From: Lachnospiraceae bacterium A2
GTDB lineage: Bacteria > Bacillota > Clostridia > Lachnospirales > Lachnospiraceae
NCBI GenBank assembly: GCA_000403315.2
Contig: KE159636.1
Span: 2,684,815 to 2,747,053, forward strand
Direction: 5' to 3'
DNA: 62,239 nt
Position 1 is the first letter of the stretch, and the number at the start of each line of letters is the position of its first letter. The position numbers were made by a program, and so were the translations under genes. Positions 8,547 through 16,850 of this stretch are shown here, one piece after another. The notes under the pieces are model-generated. The model worked only from the letters and a program-made list of their open reading frames with translations, did not search any database and had not been told where the DNA came from.

Positions 8547-8661
8547 TTTCCTATAAAGTAAAAAAGGATGCGCACGGCGCATTCTCCGCGCACAAGCGGA
8601 TTGCGCAGCAATAAATTTCCTCTCCGCGAGCTGCGCATAATTGTTTTTCTCTTATAGGAAA
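8547..8661. other. Nested palindromic element (candidate structured RNA or miniature repeat)
   Basis: An outer 10-bp inverted repeat, TTTCCTATAA (8547-8556) with TTATAGGAAA (8652-8661), encloses three further hairpins: ATGCGC/GCGCAT (8568-8582), TCCGC/GCGGA (8585-8600) and TGCGCAG/CTGCGCA (8602-8637). TTTCCTATAA occurs again at about 8697. The layout is that of a multibranch junction. No gene covers it. It lies between the IS91-type element and the terminator of the sigma gene. Confidence 0.5.
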
Positions 8662-8715
8662 CCCATACACTTTAATACTTCATAGTAACACAGTATTTCC
8701 TATAAGATAAAACAT

Positions 8716-8748
8716 ATGCCACAGATGGGATTCCCTCGTCTGTGGCAT
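8716..8748 (-). terminator. Terminator of the sigma-factor gene
   Basis: A perfect 10-bp stem, ATGCCACAGA with TCTGTGGCAT, and a 13-base loop, placed 12 bases beyond the stop of the minus-strand sigma gene. The T-tract after it on the minus strand is weak. Confidence 0.6.
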
Positions 8749-8759
8749 CAAATCTTCCT

Positions 8760-9380
8760 TTAACAATTCATAAAAGCTGCATTTTGGAATGATTTCCCCA
8801 GATACCTTCTCAGGGAAAACCTCCGTTTCTTTTCTTTCAGCAGGCCTTGGAGCTGCTGGACTATCTGTTCCTTTTCCTCTTGCGCCAAATTTTCTTTTTC
8901 ATACTCATAAATGTCTGTATACACCCGGTTCAGCAAATCATAAATATTGCGGTAAGCAATTTTCAGATCCTTTTTTGGGAGCCTGCCACTGTCATCCCCA
9001 ACATAAAAGCGGTAAAAAAGTTCCTGTTCCTGGGGATTCAGGCAGCTTACCATCATTTCCTTTTCCTCTGCGATCTCCTTCTCGATCAGCCAGGCGATGG
9101 TGGCTTCTTTCTGGTGGCTCCTTAAAAATTCCAAACAGCGGTACCTTGCCACGGAACCGACCCAGTTCCCAAATTCGTTCCTGCTGTCGTAGCTGTCCAT
9201 ATGGTTCCAGATAGCTGCCACCGTATCTGCCAGGCACTCTTGCTGTAAGTGCGGCAGTGTAAATAGATGCTTTCGGATAATGGACACGAGCTGTTCCCCA
9301 TGCTCCATAATTAAAAATTCCAGCGCTTTCTCATTGTGAAGGCGTAACTGCACGACATAATTTTCCTTGTTTATCTTCAT
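8760..9380 (-). CDS. Sigma-70 family RNA polymerase sigma factor (ECF-like)
   Basis: About 206 residues from the start at 9380. A region-2-like segment (CLADTVAAIWNHMDSYDSRNEFGNWVGSVARYRCLEFLR) is clear. The region-4 part is diverged (LNPQEQELFYRFYVGDD with a following helical stretch). The N-terminus MKINKENYVVQLRLHNEKALEFLI is typical of a Lachnospiraceae ECF group. A start 25 codons further upstream (9455) has an AAAGGAAG site and cannot be excluded. The usual partner lipoprotein or anti-sigma is not next to it. Downstream lies only a terminator and the IS91-type element, so a partner gene may have been displaced. Confidence 0.75.
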   Translation of the reverse strand: MKINKENYVVQLRLHNEKALEFLIMEHGEQLVSIIRKHLFTLPHLQQECLADTVAAIWNHMDSYDSRNEFGNWVGSVARYRCLEFLRSHQKEATIAWLIEKEIAEEKEMMVSCLNPQEQELFYRFYVGDDSGRLPKKDLKIAYRNIYDLLNRVYTDIYEYEKENLAQEEKEQIVQQLQGLLKEKKRRFSLRRYLGKSFQNAAFMNC

Positions 9381-9506
9381 AGGAACACCCGCCCTTCCCT
9401 GTCTGCTGCGTGTGACATTTTGGTTATGTAAAAATCCTACCACAATTATTTTCATTATTTCTTCCTTTAATTCTTAATTTTTTCTTATGTTTTTATCCTA
9501 TCGCGC

Positions 9507-9538
9507 AAAAAGCCGCCCCTTCCCAGGAACGGCTTTTT
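9507..9538 (-). terminator. Bidirectional terminator-like hairpin
   Basis: A 9-bp stem AAAAAGCCG/CGGCTTTTT with T-tracts on both sides. It lies just beyond the stop of the minus-strand phosphoesterase gene and upstream of the sigma gene, so its main role is to end the DUF4474-phosphoesterase transcript. Confidence 0.75.
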
Positions 9539-9569
9539 TCATAACGTGGCAGTTTCAGCCGAAACGGCT

Positions 9570-10463
9570 TCATCTAACATATCCAGCCAAGGGCTCCGGG
9601 CCTTCCAGAACCTCCCGGCCAATGTAAAGCATGTTATCTTCCCGTACTTTTGTACTCCATTTGACAAGGGAAATCATTCCCCGTTCCAGTTCCAGCGCTG
9701 TAATGCACCGGGGATGCACGCAGCTTCCGTCATTAAAGTAGTACCCTTCCCCAGGCTTTGAGAACACGGGGCGGTGGGTGTGGCCGGCTACCAGAAGCGT
9801 CTTATGCTTATTGGCCCATTCGGAAAGCCGCTTTTCCGTTTTCTCTTTCTTCTGATAATTCTTGGCTGCGCTGGTAGGGTCGTTACAGCCTGCCAGTTCC
9901 AGCGGGCGCCAGAGGTAGCGCACCAAAAACCGGGAGATCTTCCATATGGTATCGTTCCAGAAATCCCCCTGATGGCCGTGGACAAGGAACAGCTCCGCCC
10001 CGCTGCAGGGCTCTTTCAGCCGGATGGCTTCATGGACTTTCATGTCTGGGAACAGGCTTTTTTCGCAGTTTTCTGGATTGCAGTAATAGGAATGGCAGCA
10101 ATTCTTAAAGTATTTTTCCTTTTCTTTTTTCCGGTCATGGTTCCCATAGAGCATGTAAAACCGCTGGCCTTTATAAAATTCCCCCATGATCCAGAACTGG
10201 TTGCTGTGGATGCGGACGATTTCCTGTAAATTCCGGTTTTCCCACAGCTCGTCGCCGTCCCCCAGCTCAATGTAAATAAAATTCCTCCGGTTGTAATACT
10301 GCAGGGCTGCAAAAAACAGGTTTTGGTTTGCCTGAAAATTATCTCCCCAAGTCCCAATCCCCCTGTGGCAGTCGCTCATCAGCACTATACGGCTTCCTGC
10401 GTGGAGGGGGATGCAGAGGGCTTTTTCATATGCCTGGTCCAGTTTTTTATCTGTCCTGCTCAT
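9570..10463 (-). CDS. Metallophosphoesterase (calcineurin-like)
   Basis: A 297-residue cytosolic protein with the full set of dimetal phosphoesterase motifs in order: SDCHRG, LGDGDELWE, YGNHDRKK, VHGHQGD and AGHTHRP. It has no signal peptide. A Cys-containing insert (CCHSYYCNPENCE) lies between the third and fourth motifs. The start overlaps the stop of the upstream DUF4474 gene by four bases, indicating coupled translation. The substrate is not evident; relatives act on phosphoesters such as UDP-sugars or nucleotides. Confidence 0.85.
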   Translation of the reverse strand: MSRTDKKLDQAYEKALCIPLHAGSRIVLMSDCHRGIGTWGDNFQANQNLFFAALQYYNRRNFIYIELGDGDELWENRNLQEIVRIHSNQFWIMGEFYKGQRFYMLYGNHDRKKEKEKYFKNCCHSYYCNPENCEKSLFPDMKVHEAIRLKEPCSGAELFLVHGHQGDFWNDTIWKISRFLVRYLWRPLELAGCNDPTSAAKNYQKKEKTEKRLSEWANKHKTLLVAGHTHRPVFSKPGEGYYFNDGSCVHPRCITALELERGMISLVKWSTKVREDNMLYIGREVLEGPEPLAGYVR

Positions 10464-11371
10464 GGCCTGTTTTTCTCCCAGGCAATCCGCCCTGTTTTTG
10501 TAATAATGGCAAATACCCGGGGATACGCCAGCATCAAATAATAAATTTTATCAATGGTCTTGGAAAAATCTTTTGTCACCCTTAAGTACAGCTTACAGTT
10601 ATGGCGGTTCTGCCACTGGACCCATTTCCGGAAAAACCTGCCATAGCTGGAGGACTGCTTTTTTTTCGGCTGGTAAATGCGCATAGATACCTGGCTGTGC
10701 CAGATGTGCAGGTCATCCGGCTGGTACCCTGCCCGGTAACAGCCCCCAATAAAGGCTTCCTGCATTTCCCTGTCCTCAAAGCTGACTGCAGCTTCCAGCA
10801 TAAGTTCCCCCGGATAAGAAAATTCCCCCAGCGCAAATCCTGTCAGCCACCAGTGCCGTTCAATCCTTTGGTACATCATTTTCCCATTTTTATAGAGCTT
10901 CATATGGATGGGAAGCTGGTCTTTTTCGGACACGCAGTCGTAAAATACATCCTCTGGGTTTTCCTGGCTCCCCCGTTCATTCTCTACGTAAATCCCCACC
11001 TCCGCGCCGGTGGTTATCCCATATTGGCCTTTCCAAAACTCTATCATCCACCGTTTTCCGGCATATTCAAAATAAATAGGCTCACAGTCTATAATCATAT
11101 TCATAACGGGAGCCATTTCGTCATATATTTTCCCGTAGCCAAATTTCCGCTGCCATGCGTCTTCCAGAGAATAAAAAATGTCTTTCGACAGGCTGTAGGC
11201 AAACCCAAAGGGCTGCAAAGCCTGGTTAATTTCTGCATATTTTTCTTGTTCACTGTGCTTTTTTACCAGGCATTTGGCTTTCCTCCGCTGCCTGAAACGG
11301 CAGCATACCAGGATAACCAGCAAGACCGCAAGGATTGCGGATATCCCCCACAATAAGTCCGTTGTGTTCAA
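10460..11371 (-). CDS. DUF4474-domain membrane-anchored protein
   Basis: A 303-residue protein with one N-terminal membrane helix (about 6-25), a basic stop-transfer segment, and a cytosolic DUF4474 domain (about 55-270) recognised by FGFAYSLSKDIFYSLEDAWQRKFGYG split around its core, MIIDCEPIYFEY and WKGQYGITTGAEVGIY. Function unknown. It is the first gene of a two-gene unit with the phosphoesterase. The 172 bases on its other side, up to metH, hold only a GC-rich imperfect hairpin (about 11449-11470). Confidence 0.75.
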   Translation of the reverse strand: MNTTDLLWGISAILAVLLVILVCCRFRQRRKAKCLVKKHSEQEKYAEINQALQPFGFAYSLSKDIFYSLEDAWQRKFGYGKIYDEMAPVMNMIIDCEPIYFEYAGKRWMIEFWKGQYGITTGAEVGIYVENERGSQENPEDVFYDCVSEKDQLPIHMKLYKNGKMMYQRIERHWWLTGFALGEFSYPGELMLEAAVSFEDREMQEAFIGGCYRAGYQPDDLHIWHSQVSMRIYQPKKKQSSSYGRFFRKWVQWQNRHNCKLYLRVTKDFSKTIDKIYYLMLAYPRVFAIITKTGRIAWEKNRP

Positions 11372-11543
11372 AATAATGCCCTTCTCTCTTTTTTACTAAT
11401 ATATTCAAAAAGAGACGGAGGGTGCGGGGAACTCCTTGCGGGTGCGGTGGCGCTTACGCTGCCGCATACCCAGCTTTCCCAGGCTTCTTTCCCTTAAAAG
11501 ATCATGGTATCCTAATCCTTAAAAACAATTCCTGCCCATGGCG

Positions 11544-13922
11544 TCAGGCAAACAAATCATTGGCATACCGCACGGAGCCCATGGCGTCCTTGGAGTAAAA
11601 ATCCGCCCCTATCATGTCTGCATAGGTCTGGGTCAGCACTGCGCCGCCTACCATGGTTTTACAGTCCGGCAGCTCCTGTTTCAGCATTTTTATGGTGAGT
11701 TCCATATTCGCTACCGTGGTTGTCATCAATGCGCTTAAGCCTACTAATTTCACCTGATGCTCCTTTGCAGCTTCCACTACCCGCTCCGGCGGGACGTCTT
11801 TGCCTAAGTCAATCACCTGGAACCCATAGTTTTCCAAAAGCACCTTGACAATGTTCTTCCCAATGTCGTGGATATCGCCTTTGACGGTTGCAATTACAAT
11901 GGTCCCTTTGGAACCGGACGCGTCCCCTAGGGCTTTTAAATGCCCCTTAATGGCGTCAAACCCGGCTTTTGCAGCATCTGCGCTCATCAGAAGCTGTGGG
12001 AGGAACACTGTTTTCTGCTCAAACCCCTGCCCTACCTTGTCTAAGGCTGGGATCAGCTCCCCATCAATAATAGCCAGCGGCTCTTTTGTTTCCAGTTCTT
12101 TCTTAGCCGCCTGCCCTGCGCTGGCAGAAAGGCCTTTTACCACGGCTTCATACAGCGTAAGCTCCCCGTTCCCGGAAGGGGCTGCCGGCTGGGCGGGCTG
12201 GCCGGCATAACGGGCGATATATTCCTCGCACTGGCTGTCGCTGCCGTTTAAGGCACAGAACGCATAATATGCCCCCATCATGCCTTCGCTGTTTGGGTTG
12301 ATAATCCCTGCGCTTAAGCCCCGGGACATTGCAATGGTAAAAAAGGCGGTGTTAGCCAGTTCCCGCTGGGGAATCCCAAAAGAAATGTTGGAAACCCCCA
12401 GGGTGGTATGCACCCCAAGGGTATGGCGCACATAGTCCAGGGCATCCAGGGTTACCTTTGCATTTTCCTGCCCGGTGCTGATTGTCATTGTCAGGGTGTC
12501 AATCAGCAAATCTTTTTTGCCAATCCCATATTTTGCTGCTTCTGCTATGATTTTTTCTGCAATTTCAATCCTGCCTTGGGCAGTTTCTGGGATTCCGTTT
12601 TCATCTAACGTCAGGCAAACCACCATGCCGCCATATTTTGCTGCCAGCGGGAACACAGCGTCCATGGACTCCTGTTTCCCATTGACAGAATTCAGCAGGG
12701 GTTTCCCATTGTAAAGGCGCATCGCCGCTTCCATGGCTGCCGGGTCGGAGGTATCAATCTGCAGCGGCAAATCCGTAATGCCCTGCAGGCCAGTGACAAC
12801 CTCTTTCATCAGCTCCACTTCATTGATTTCCGGAAGGCCTACATTTACGTCCAAAATATGCGCCCCCCGTTCCTGCTGGGCAAGGGCTTCTTTATAAATA
12901 TATTCCAAATCCCGTTCCCGCAGGGCCTGCTTGAACCGGGATTTCCCGGTGGGATTAATCCGCTCCCCAATAATTTTGGGGCGGCTGCCAAAGGTTACCC
13001 CATGGGTATAGGAAGACACCACAGATCGGTTTTTGTCCGCCAGCTCCATAGGAGGGAGCCCTTTGCAGGCCTGCACCAAAGCCTTGATATGGGCTGGGGT
13101 CGTGCCGCAGCAGCCCCCCAGGGCAGATACCCCTTCCAGCGCAATTTCTTTCATGATAGCCGAAAATTCCTCCGGCTCTACAAGGAAGGAGGTTTTCCCA
13201 TCCACCACCGTTGGAAGCCCCGCGTTAGGGTTCAGCACAATGGGCAGGGAACAGATTTCCCTTAATTTCGGCAGAAATTCCTTCATCACATCCGGCCCAA
13301 AGCCGCAGTTCAGGCCAATGGCGTCTGCCCGCAGCCCTTCCAGCATTGCCACAGCCGCTTCAAAATCTGCCCCGGTAAGCAGTTTCCCCGTTTCATCCGG
13401 CACCATAGTCACAACAATGGGAAGGCTGGTATGCTCCTTGGCTGCCAGCACTGCCGCCTTGATTTCGTAGGTATCGTTCATGGTTTCAATTAAGCAGAGG
13501 TCTGCCCCTGCCTGCTCCCCTGCTGCGCATACCGGGACAAAAGCGGCATAGGCGTCTTCAAAGGGCAGATCCCCCAAAGGCTCCAGCAGCTTCCCAAGGG
13601 AACCGATATCCAGCGCAACATAAGCGTCCTTCCCAGTTTCTTTTATGGCCCGCTTTGCCAGCTTTATACCCTGCCCTGCCAATTCTTCGCAGGTATAGCC
13701 GGTGCCTTCGGTTTTAAAGGGGTTCACGCCAAAGGTATTGGCTTTTAAAATATTGCAGCCAGCTTCCAGATACTGTTTGTGGATATCCACTATCACTTCT
13801 TCCCTGGTGATATTCCAAAGCTCCGGCAATTCCCCCGCCTTAAGCCCCTGCTTCTGGAGCATGGTCCCCATGGCCCCGTCAAAAAACAGGAGTTCCTTCT
13901 TCCACCGTTCTGTTACATTCAT
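11544..13922 (-). CDS. metH: Cobalamin-dependent methionine synthase, lacking the activation domain
   Basis: 792 residues with three modules. The homocysteine-binding barrel (about 1-290) has zinc ligands Cys206 (NCGFG) and Cys271-272 (GGCCGTTP). The pterin-binding methyltetrahydrofolate barrel (about 310-560) has GERINPTGKSRFKQAL. The cobalamin cap and Rossmann module (about 595-792) has the base-off motif GDIHDIGKN. The reactivation domain of the 1200-residue E. coli enzyme is absent here and is encoded by the next gene upstream. The enzyme transfers the methyl group from 5-methyltetrahydrofolate to homocysteine. It is the last gene of a metF-activation-metH operon, five bases after the activation gene. 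Confidence 0.93.
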   Translation of the reverse strand: MNVTERWKKELLFFDGAMGTMLQKQGLKAGELPELWNITREEVIVDIHKQYLEAGCNILKANTFGVNPFKTEGTGYTCEELAGQGIKLAKRAIKETGKDAYVALDIGSLGKLLEPLGDLPFEDAYAAFVPVCAAGEQAGADLCLIETMNDTYEIKAAVLAAKEHTSLPIVVTMVPDETGKLLTGADFEAAVAMLEGLRADAIGLNCGFGPDVMKEFLPKLREICSLPIVLNPNAGLPTVVDGKTSFLVEPEEFSAIMKEIALEGVSALGGCCGTTPAHIKALVQACKGLPPMELADKNRSVVSSYTHGVTFGSRPKIIGERINPTGKSRFKQALRERDLEYIYKEALAQQERGAHILDVNVGLPEINEVELMKEVVTGLQGITDLPLQIDTSDPAAMEAAMRLYNGKPLLNSVNGKQESMDAVFPLAAKYGGMVVCLTLDENGIPETAQGRIEIAEKIIAEAAKYGIGKKDLLIDTLTMTISTGQENAKVTLDALDYVRHTLGVHTTLGVSNISFGIPQRELANTAFFTIAMSRGLSAGIINPNSEGMMGAYYAFCALNGSDSQCEEYIARYAGQPAQPAAPSGNGELTLYEAVVKGLSASAGQAAKKELETKEPLAIIDGELIPALDKVGQGFEQKTVFLPQLLMSADAAKAGFDAIKGHLKALGDASGSKGTIVIATVKGDIHDIGKNIVKVLLENYGFQVIDLGKDVPPERVVEAAKEHQVKLVGLSALMTTTVANMELTIKMLKQELPDCKTMVGGAVLTQTYADMIGADFYSKDAMGSVRYANDLFA

Positions 13923-13927
13923 GCTCT

Positions 13928-14584
13928 TTACCCTCTGCTTTCTTCTTTTCGAAATTCACAATCCACGTTCCCGCATTGGCTGCAGGTTTCCATCTGGCAG
14001 GATTCCCGCGCCTTTGCCGTCAGCCCAATCAGCGCCGTCACCGACTTGGTAGGCATCATCAGGTTCCCTTCCGTCAAGGTAAGCCCAATCCGCTTGCTGC
14101 ATTCTAACATGGCGCACAGCTCCTTCTGGCAGCTTAAATCAAAATCCCCATAGCCCGGGCTGAACCGTGGGCGCAGGTAAAGCCCCCGCGCTGCCGCTTC
14201 TTTTTGTATGGCAGACTGCACCTCGTCTACATAGCTTTCAATATAGGCTGCCCCTGCGGCTTGGGTAATGGCCGCCTTTGCCATATTTGTGACAGAATAT
14301 TTTTTTACCATAAAATCTGCCGCGCGCCCTATGGTGGCTGCAAGGAGGACTGCATGCCCGCAGCCTTTTAAATTTTTGGCAAGGTTCGCGCTTTGGATGG
14401 TAAACCCGCCGATTGTAACCTTGTCCCCGTCTGCCTCACAGGGGTACTCCTGATAAATGCTTTTGGGGGAGCTGTCCCGTTCCAGTTCTGCCTCCACCTC
14501 ATCCAGCAGCCGCTCTGTCTGGCTGTCGATTTCCTGCCCCCGGTAGCCAAGGTAGCGCAGCGTTTCTTTCCGGTCTGCTTTCAT
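13928..14584 (-). CDS. Methionine synthase activation subunit (AdoMet-binding domain)
   Basis: A 218-residue stand-alone version of the MetH reactivation domain. The RPRFSPGYGD signature, which binds S-adenosylmethionine, is present near residue 140. The C-terminus has a small Cys cluster (CSQCGNVDC). It should bind MetH and support reductive remethylation of oxidised cob(II)alamin. It overlaps metF by four bases and is followed by metH, the arrangement expected for a split enzyme. Confidence 0.88.
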   Translation of the reverse strand: MKADRKETLRYLGYRGQEIDSQTERLLDEVEAELERDSSPKSIYQEYPCEADGDKVTIGGFTIQSANLAKNLKGCGHAVLLAATIGRAADFMVKKYSVTNMAKAAITQAAGAAYIESYVDEVQSAIQKEAAARGLYLRPRFSPGYGDFDLSCQKELCAMLECSKRIGLTLTEGNLMMPTKSVTALIGLTAKARESCQMETCSQCGNVDCEFRKEESRG

Positions 14585-15474
14585 GGCTGCGTCCGTTTCT
14601 GTTCCGGCAGCTTATAAATTTCAGACAGGTTCTGGAAAATTGCGCCTGCCACATCCGGCTTGTTCATGGTATAAATATGCACATGGTTCACGCCGTTTGC
14701 CACCAGGTCGATAATCTGCTCCGTAGCATAAGCGATCCCCGCCTGCTTCAAAGCAGCCGGGTAATCCGCAAACCGCTCCACAATGGCCCGGAACCGCTGG
14801 GGCAGGATGGTGCCGGACAGGGAGGTAATCCGCTTAATCTGGTTCACGTTGGTAACTGGCATAATCCCGGCAATAATGGGCACCTCTATCCTCTTTTTCA
14901 AAGCCCGGTACAGGAAATTGTAGAGGATGTTGTTATCAAAAAACATCTGTGTCGTCAGAAATTCGCATCCTGCATCCACCTTCCGTTTCAGGTTGTCAAT
15001 ATCCATCTCTATGGACTCTGCTTCTGGATGGCCTTCCGGGTAACATGCCCCGCCAATGCAGAAGTCCCCAAAATTCCTGATTTCCTCAATAAGCTCACTG
15101 GCATGGTGGTATTGGTCCGGCAGCGGGAATTCCAAATGTTCCGGGATGTCCCCCCGCAGCGCCAAAATATTTTCAATCTGGTGTTCTTCCAGTTCTTTCA
15201 GTACCTCCTGGATTTTATCCCGGCTGGAGGAAGCACAGGTAAGGTGGGCAAGGGCCAGCACCCCATTGACATTCTGCACCTCATTGGCTAAATCTACCGT
15301 ATGCTCGCTGATTCCGCCGCTGGCCCCATACGTTACGCTCATAAAGGAAGGCTTTACTTTTGCCATTTCCTTTACGATTTCATGGGCTTTTTTCAGTTCC
15401 GAGCCTTTCTTCGGGGGGAACAGCTCACAGCTTATGGTTACTTCTTTTGTCTGTAATAATTCTGAAATTTTCAT
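14581..15474 (-). CDS. metF: Methylenetetrahydrofolate reductase
   Basis: A 297-residue FAD enzyme of normal length that reduces 5,10-methylene- to 5-methyltetrahydrofolate, the methyl donor for the methionine synthase two genes on. Visible motifs are ISCELFPPK at the N-terminus, SVTYGASGG, LALRGDIP, GGACYPEGHPEA and LTTQMFFDN. It is the first gene of the operon, about 30 bases after the predicted transcription start. Confidence 0.93.
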   Translation of the reverse strand: MKISELLQTKEVTISCELFPPKKGSELKKAHEIVKEMAKVKPSFMSVTYGASGGISEHTVDLANEVQNVNGVLALAHLTCASSSRDKIQEVLKELEEHQIENILALRGDIPEHLEFPLPDQYHHASELIEEIRNFGDFCIGGACYPEGHPEAESIEMDIDNLKRKVDAGCEFLTTQMFFDNNILYNFLYRALKKRIEVPIIAGIMPVTNVNQIKRITSLSGTILPQRFRAIVERFADYPAALKQAGIAYATEQIIDLVANGVNHVHIYTMNKPDVAGAIFQNLSEIYKLPEQKRTQP

Positions 15475-15509
15475 ATTGCTCCTCGGTTTCTTCTGTTTTC
15501 TGATTTTCT

Positions 15510-15538
15510 ATTATAATGATTTACAGTGGAAAAGTCAA
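15510..15538 (-). promoter_or_regulatory. Promoter of the metF operon
   Basis: Read on the minus strand, TTGACT (15538-15533) and TATAAT (15515-15510) are 17 bases apart. The predicted start of transcription lies about 30 bases from the metF start codon. This leader is too short for a SAM or cobalamin riboswitch. Confidence 0.75.
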
Positions 15539-15625
15539 ATTGATTGTGGGATCCAAATCTGCCGCATAAAAATTTATTTTTCCGACATACTGTTACTATC
15601 ATGGAAAGGAAAGAGGTGTTTTAAC

Positions 15626-15871
15626 ATGGAACATAGAGAAAACAAAGATGCCCACCCGGTGCTTGGCCCCAGGGAGGATGCCTACGATTACCTAAAAGCA
15701 AGTTCCGCTATGGACTGCACCGGCGCTGTGCCGCGGCCGCCCCAGAACAGTGCGGAATTGGATTCTTATTTAGACGTCTATAATTTCCTGCCACAGTGCG
15801 CCTATACACAGCCAAACCCTGTGGAAATTGATATGTTAAGCAGCAAGCACAAGGACGGGCAGGCAAACTAG
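15626..15871 (+). CDS. 81-residue protein of unknown function
   Basis: A short hydrophilic protein starting after GGAAAGGAAAGAGGTG, divergent from metF. It begins MEHRENKDAHPVLGPRED and contains DYLKASSAMDCTG, then YNFLPQCAYTQPNPVEID. It has no membrane segment or signal peptide and two cysteines. It is followed directly by a large hairpin. I do not recognise it. The good ribosome site, its own terminator and its single-gene layout support a real gene. Confidence 0.6.
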   Translation: MEHRENKDAHPVLGPREDAYDYLKASSAMDCTGAVPRPPQNSAELDSYLDVYNFLPQCAYTQPNPVEIDMLSSKHKDGQAN

Positions 15872-15891
15872 TGCACTAGCATTTTATAAGA

Positions 15892-15955
15892 ATGGGGCTG
15901 CCGCACGAATATAGTTACTTGTGCATTGTAATTTACGTTAGTGCTACAGCCCCAT
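15892..15955 (+). terminator. Large hairpin after the 81-residue gene
   Basis: A perfect 9-bp outer stem, ATGGGGCTG (15892-15900) with CAGCCCCAT (15947-15955), encloses a smaller GCAC/GTGC stem. It ends with CCCTTTCGTT rather than a clean T-tract. It lies between convergent genes and may serve both. Confidence 0.55.
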
Positions 15956-16005
15956 CCCTTTCGTTCTATATCGGCAAATTTTAATCGCCCGAGTAATTCC
16001 CGGCA

Positions 16006-16743
16006 CTATATCGTATAGTCAAACTGCTGCCCTACCCAGGTTTCCTCCTTGGTGCGGACAGAATCGCCGGAACTGTTCCCAACAGCTTCATTAATTTTCT
16101 GCAGCAATTCCTCCCACGAAGATGCTGTGACTGTCACGGTGTCCGAGTCCGCATCCCCTTTATCCTTAAGGCCATCCACACGCTTTTCCTCTGCCTTGTC
16201 TTTCTTTTCCTCTTTTTCTGCCTTCTTCTTGTCCTCTTTCCTCTGGGCTGCTTTTTCCTCAAGGCGCTTTTTCTGGGCTGCAAGGGATTTGTCAATCACT
16301 GCAAAAAAAGAAGCCGTCCCATTGTCGTTAACTTTCATGCCAAAGGTCTTAACCACGTCTGCATTGCTGCCCAGGTCCTTCTTCATCTGCGGGAACTGGG
16401 TGGTTGCCCCGCGCAGCACCTTTTCATATTTTTCGCGGTATGCAGGGTCTTCTGCCATCTTTTCTATTTTTTCATCGTCAATCAGGACTACCAGCTTGCT
16501 GCTGTTGCCATATTTGTTCAGGTTCGCCTGCGCTTCTTCTTTTTTGTCTGCGCTGACTAAGACGAAATCCATGTTGGAAAATTTCTTCTTTAACTGATCA
16601 TAATATTTCTGGGCTTTTTCGCTTAATTTCGGATTGCCGATTTCTTTCTGCCCGTTTGTTTTGTTAACCTTGGCGGTATTTGAGGTACTTGCTGACTGAG
16701 CCGCTGCCTGTGCGTATGCGTATCCTATTCCGTTAGTATTCAT
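16006..16743 (-). CDS. DUF6033 family protein
   Basis: A 245-residue hydrophilic protein with a low-complexity N-terminus, a folded middle (DFVLVSADKKEEAQ, KLVVLIDDEKIEKMA, FGMKVNDNGTASFFAVIDK), and a long Lys/Glu coiled-coil stretch (about 150-195). An AAGGAGGAAATG site precedes the start. Function is unknown. Members I recall occur in Lachnospiraceae and are annotated only as DUF6033. It stands alone, about 100 bases beyond the flippase stop. Confidence 0.65.
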   Translation of the reverse strand: MNTNGIGYAYAQAAAQSASTSNTAKVNKTNGQKEIGNPKLSEKAQKYYDQLKKKFSNMDFVLVSADKKEEAQANLNKYGNSSKLVVLIDDEKIEKMAEDPAYREKYEKVLRGATTQFPQMKKDLGSNADVVKTFGMKVNDNGTASFFAVIDKSLAAQKKRLEEKAAQRKEDKKKAEKEEKKDKAEEKRVDGLKDKGDADSDTVTVTASSWEELLQKINEAVGNSSGDSVRTKEETWVGQQFDYTI

Positions 16744-16850
16744 AATTCATTTCCTCCTTGAAATAAATGGGTATGGTTTTATGCTCATGCTATTACTTAT
16801 ATCGGCAAATTCTGGGAAATGGTAAAGAAGTTTCCAGGCAGAATATGCCC

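Noticed and set aside
15475..15625. A SAM or cobalamin riboswitch before metF
   Set aside because: The promoter at 15510-15538 leaves a leader of about 30 bases, far too short, and no riboswitch core motifs are seen.
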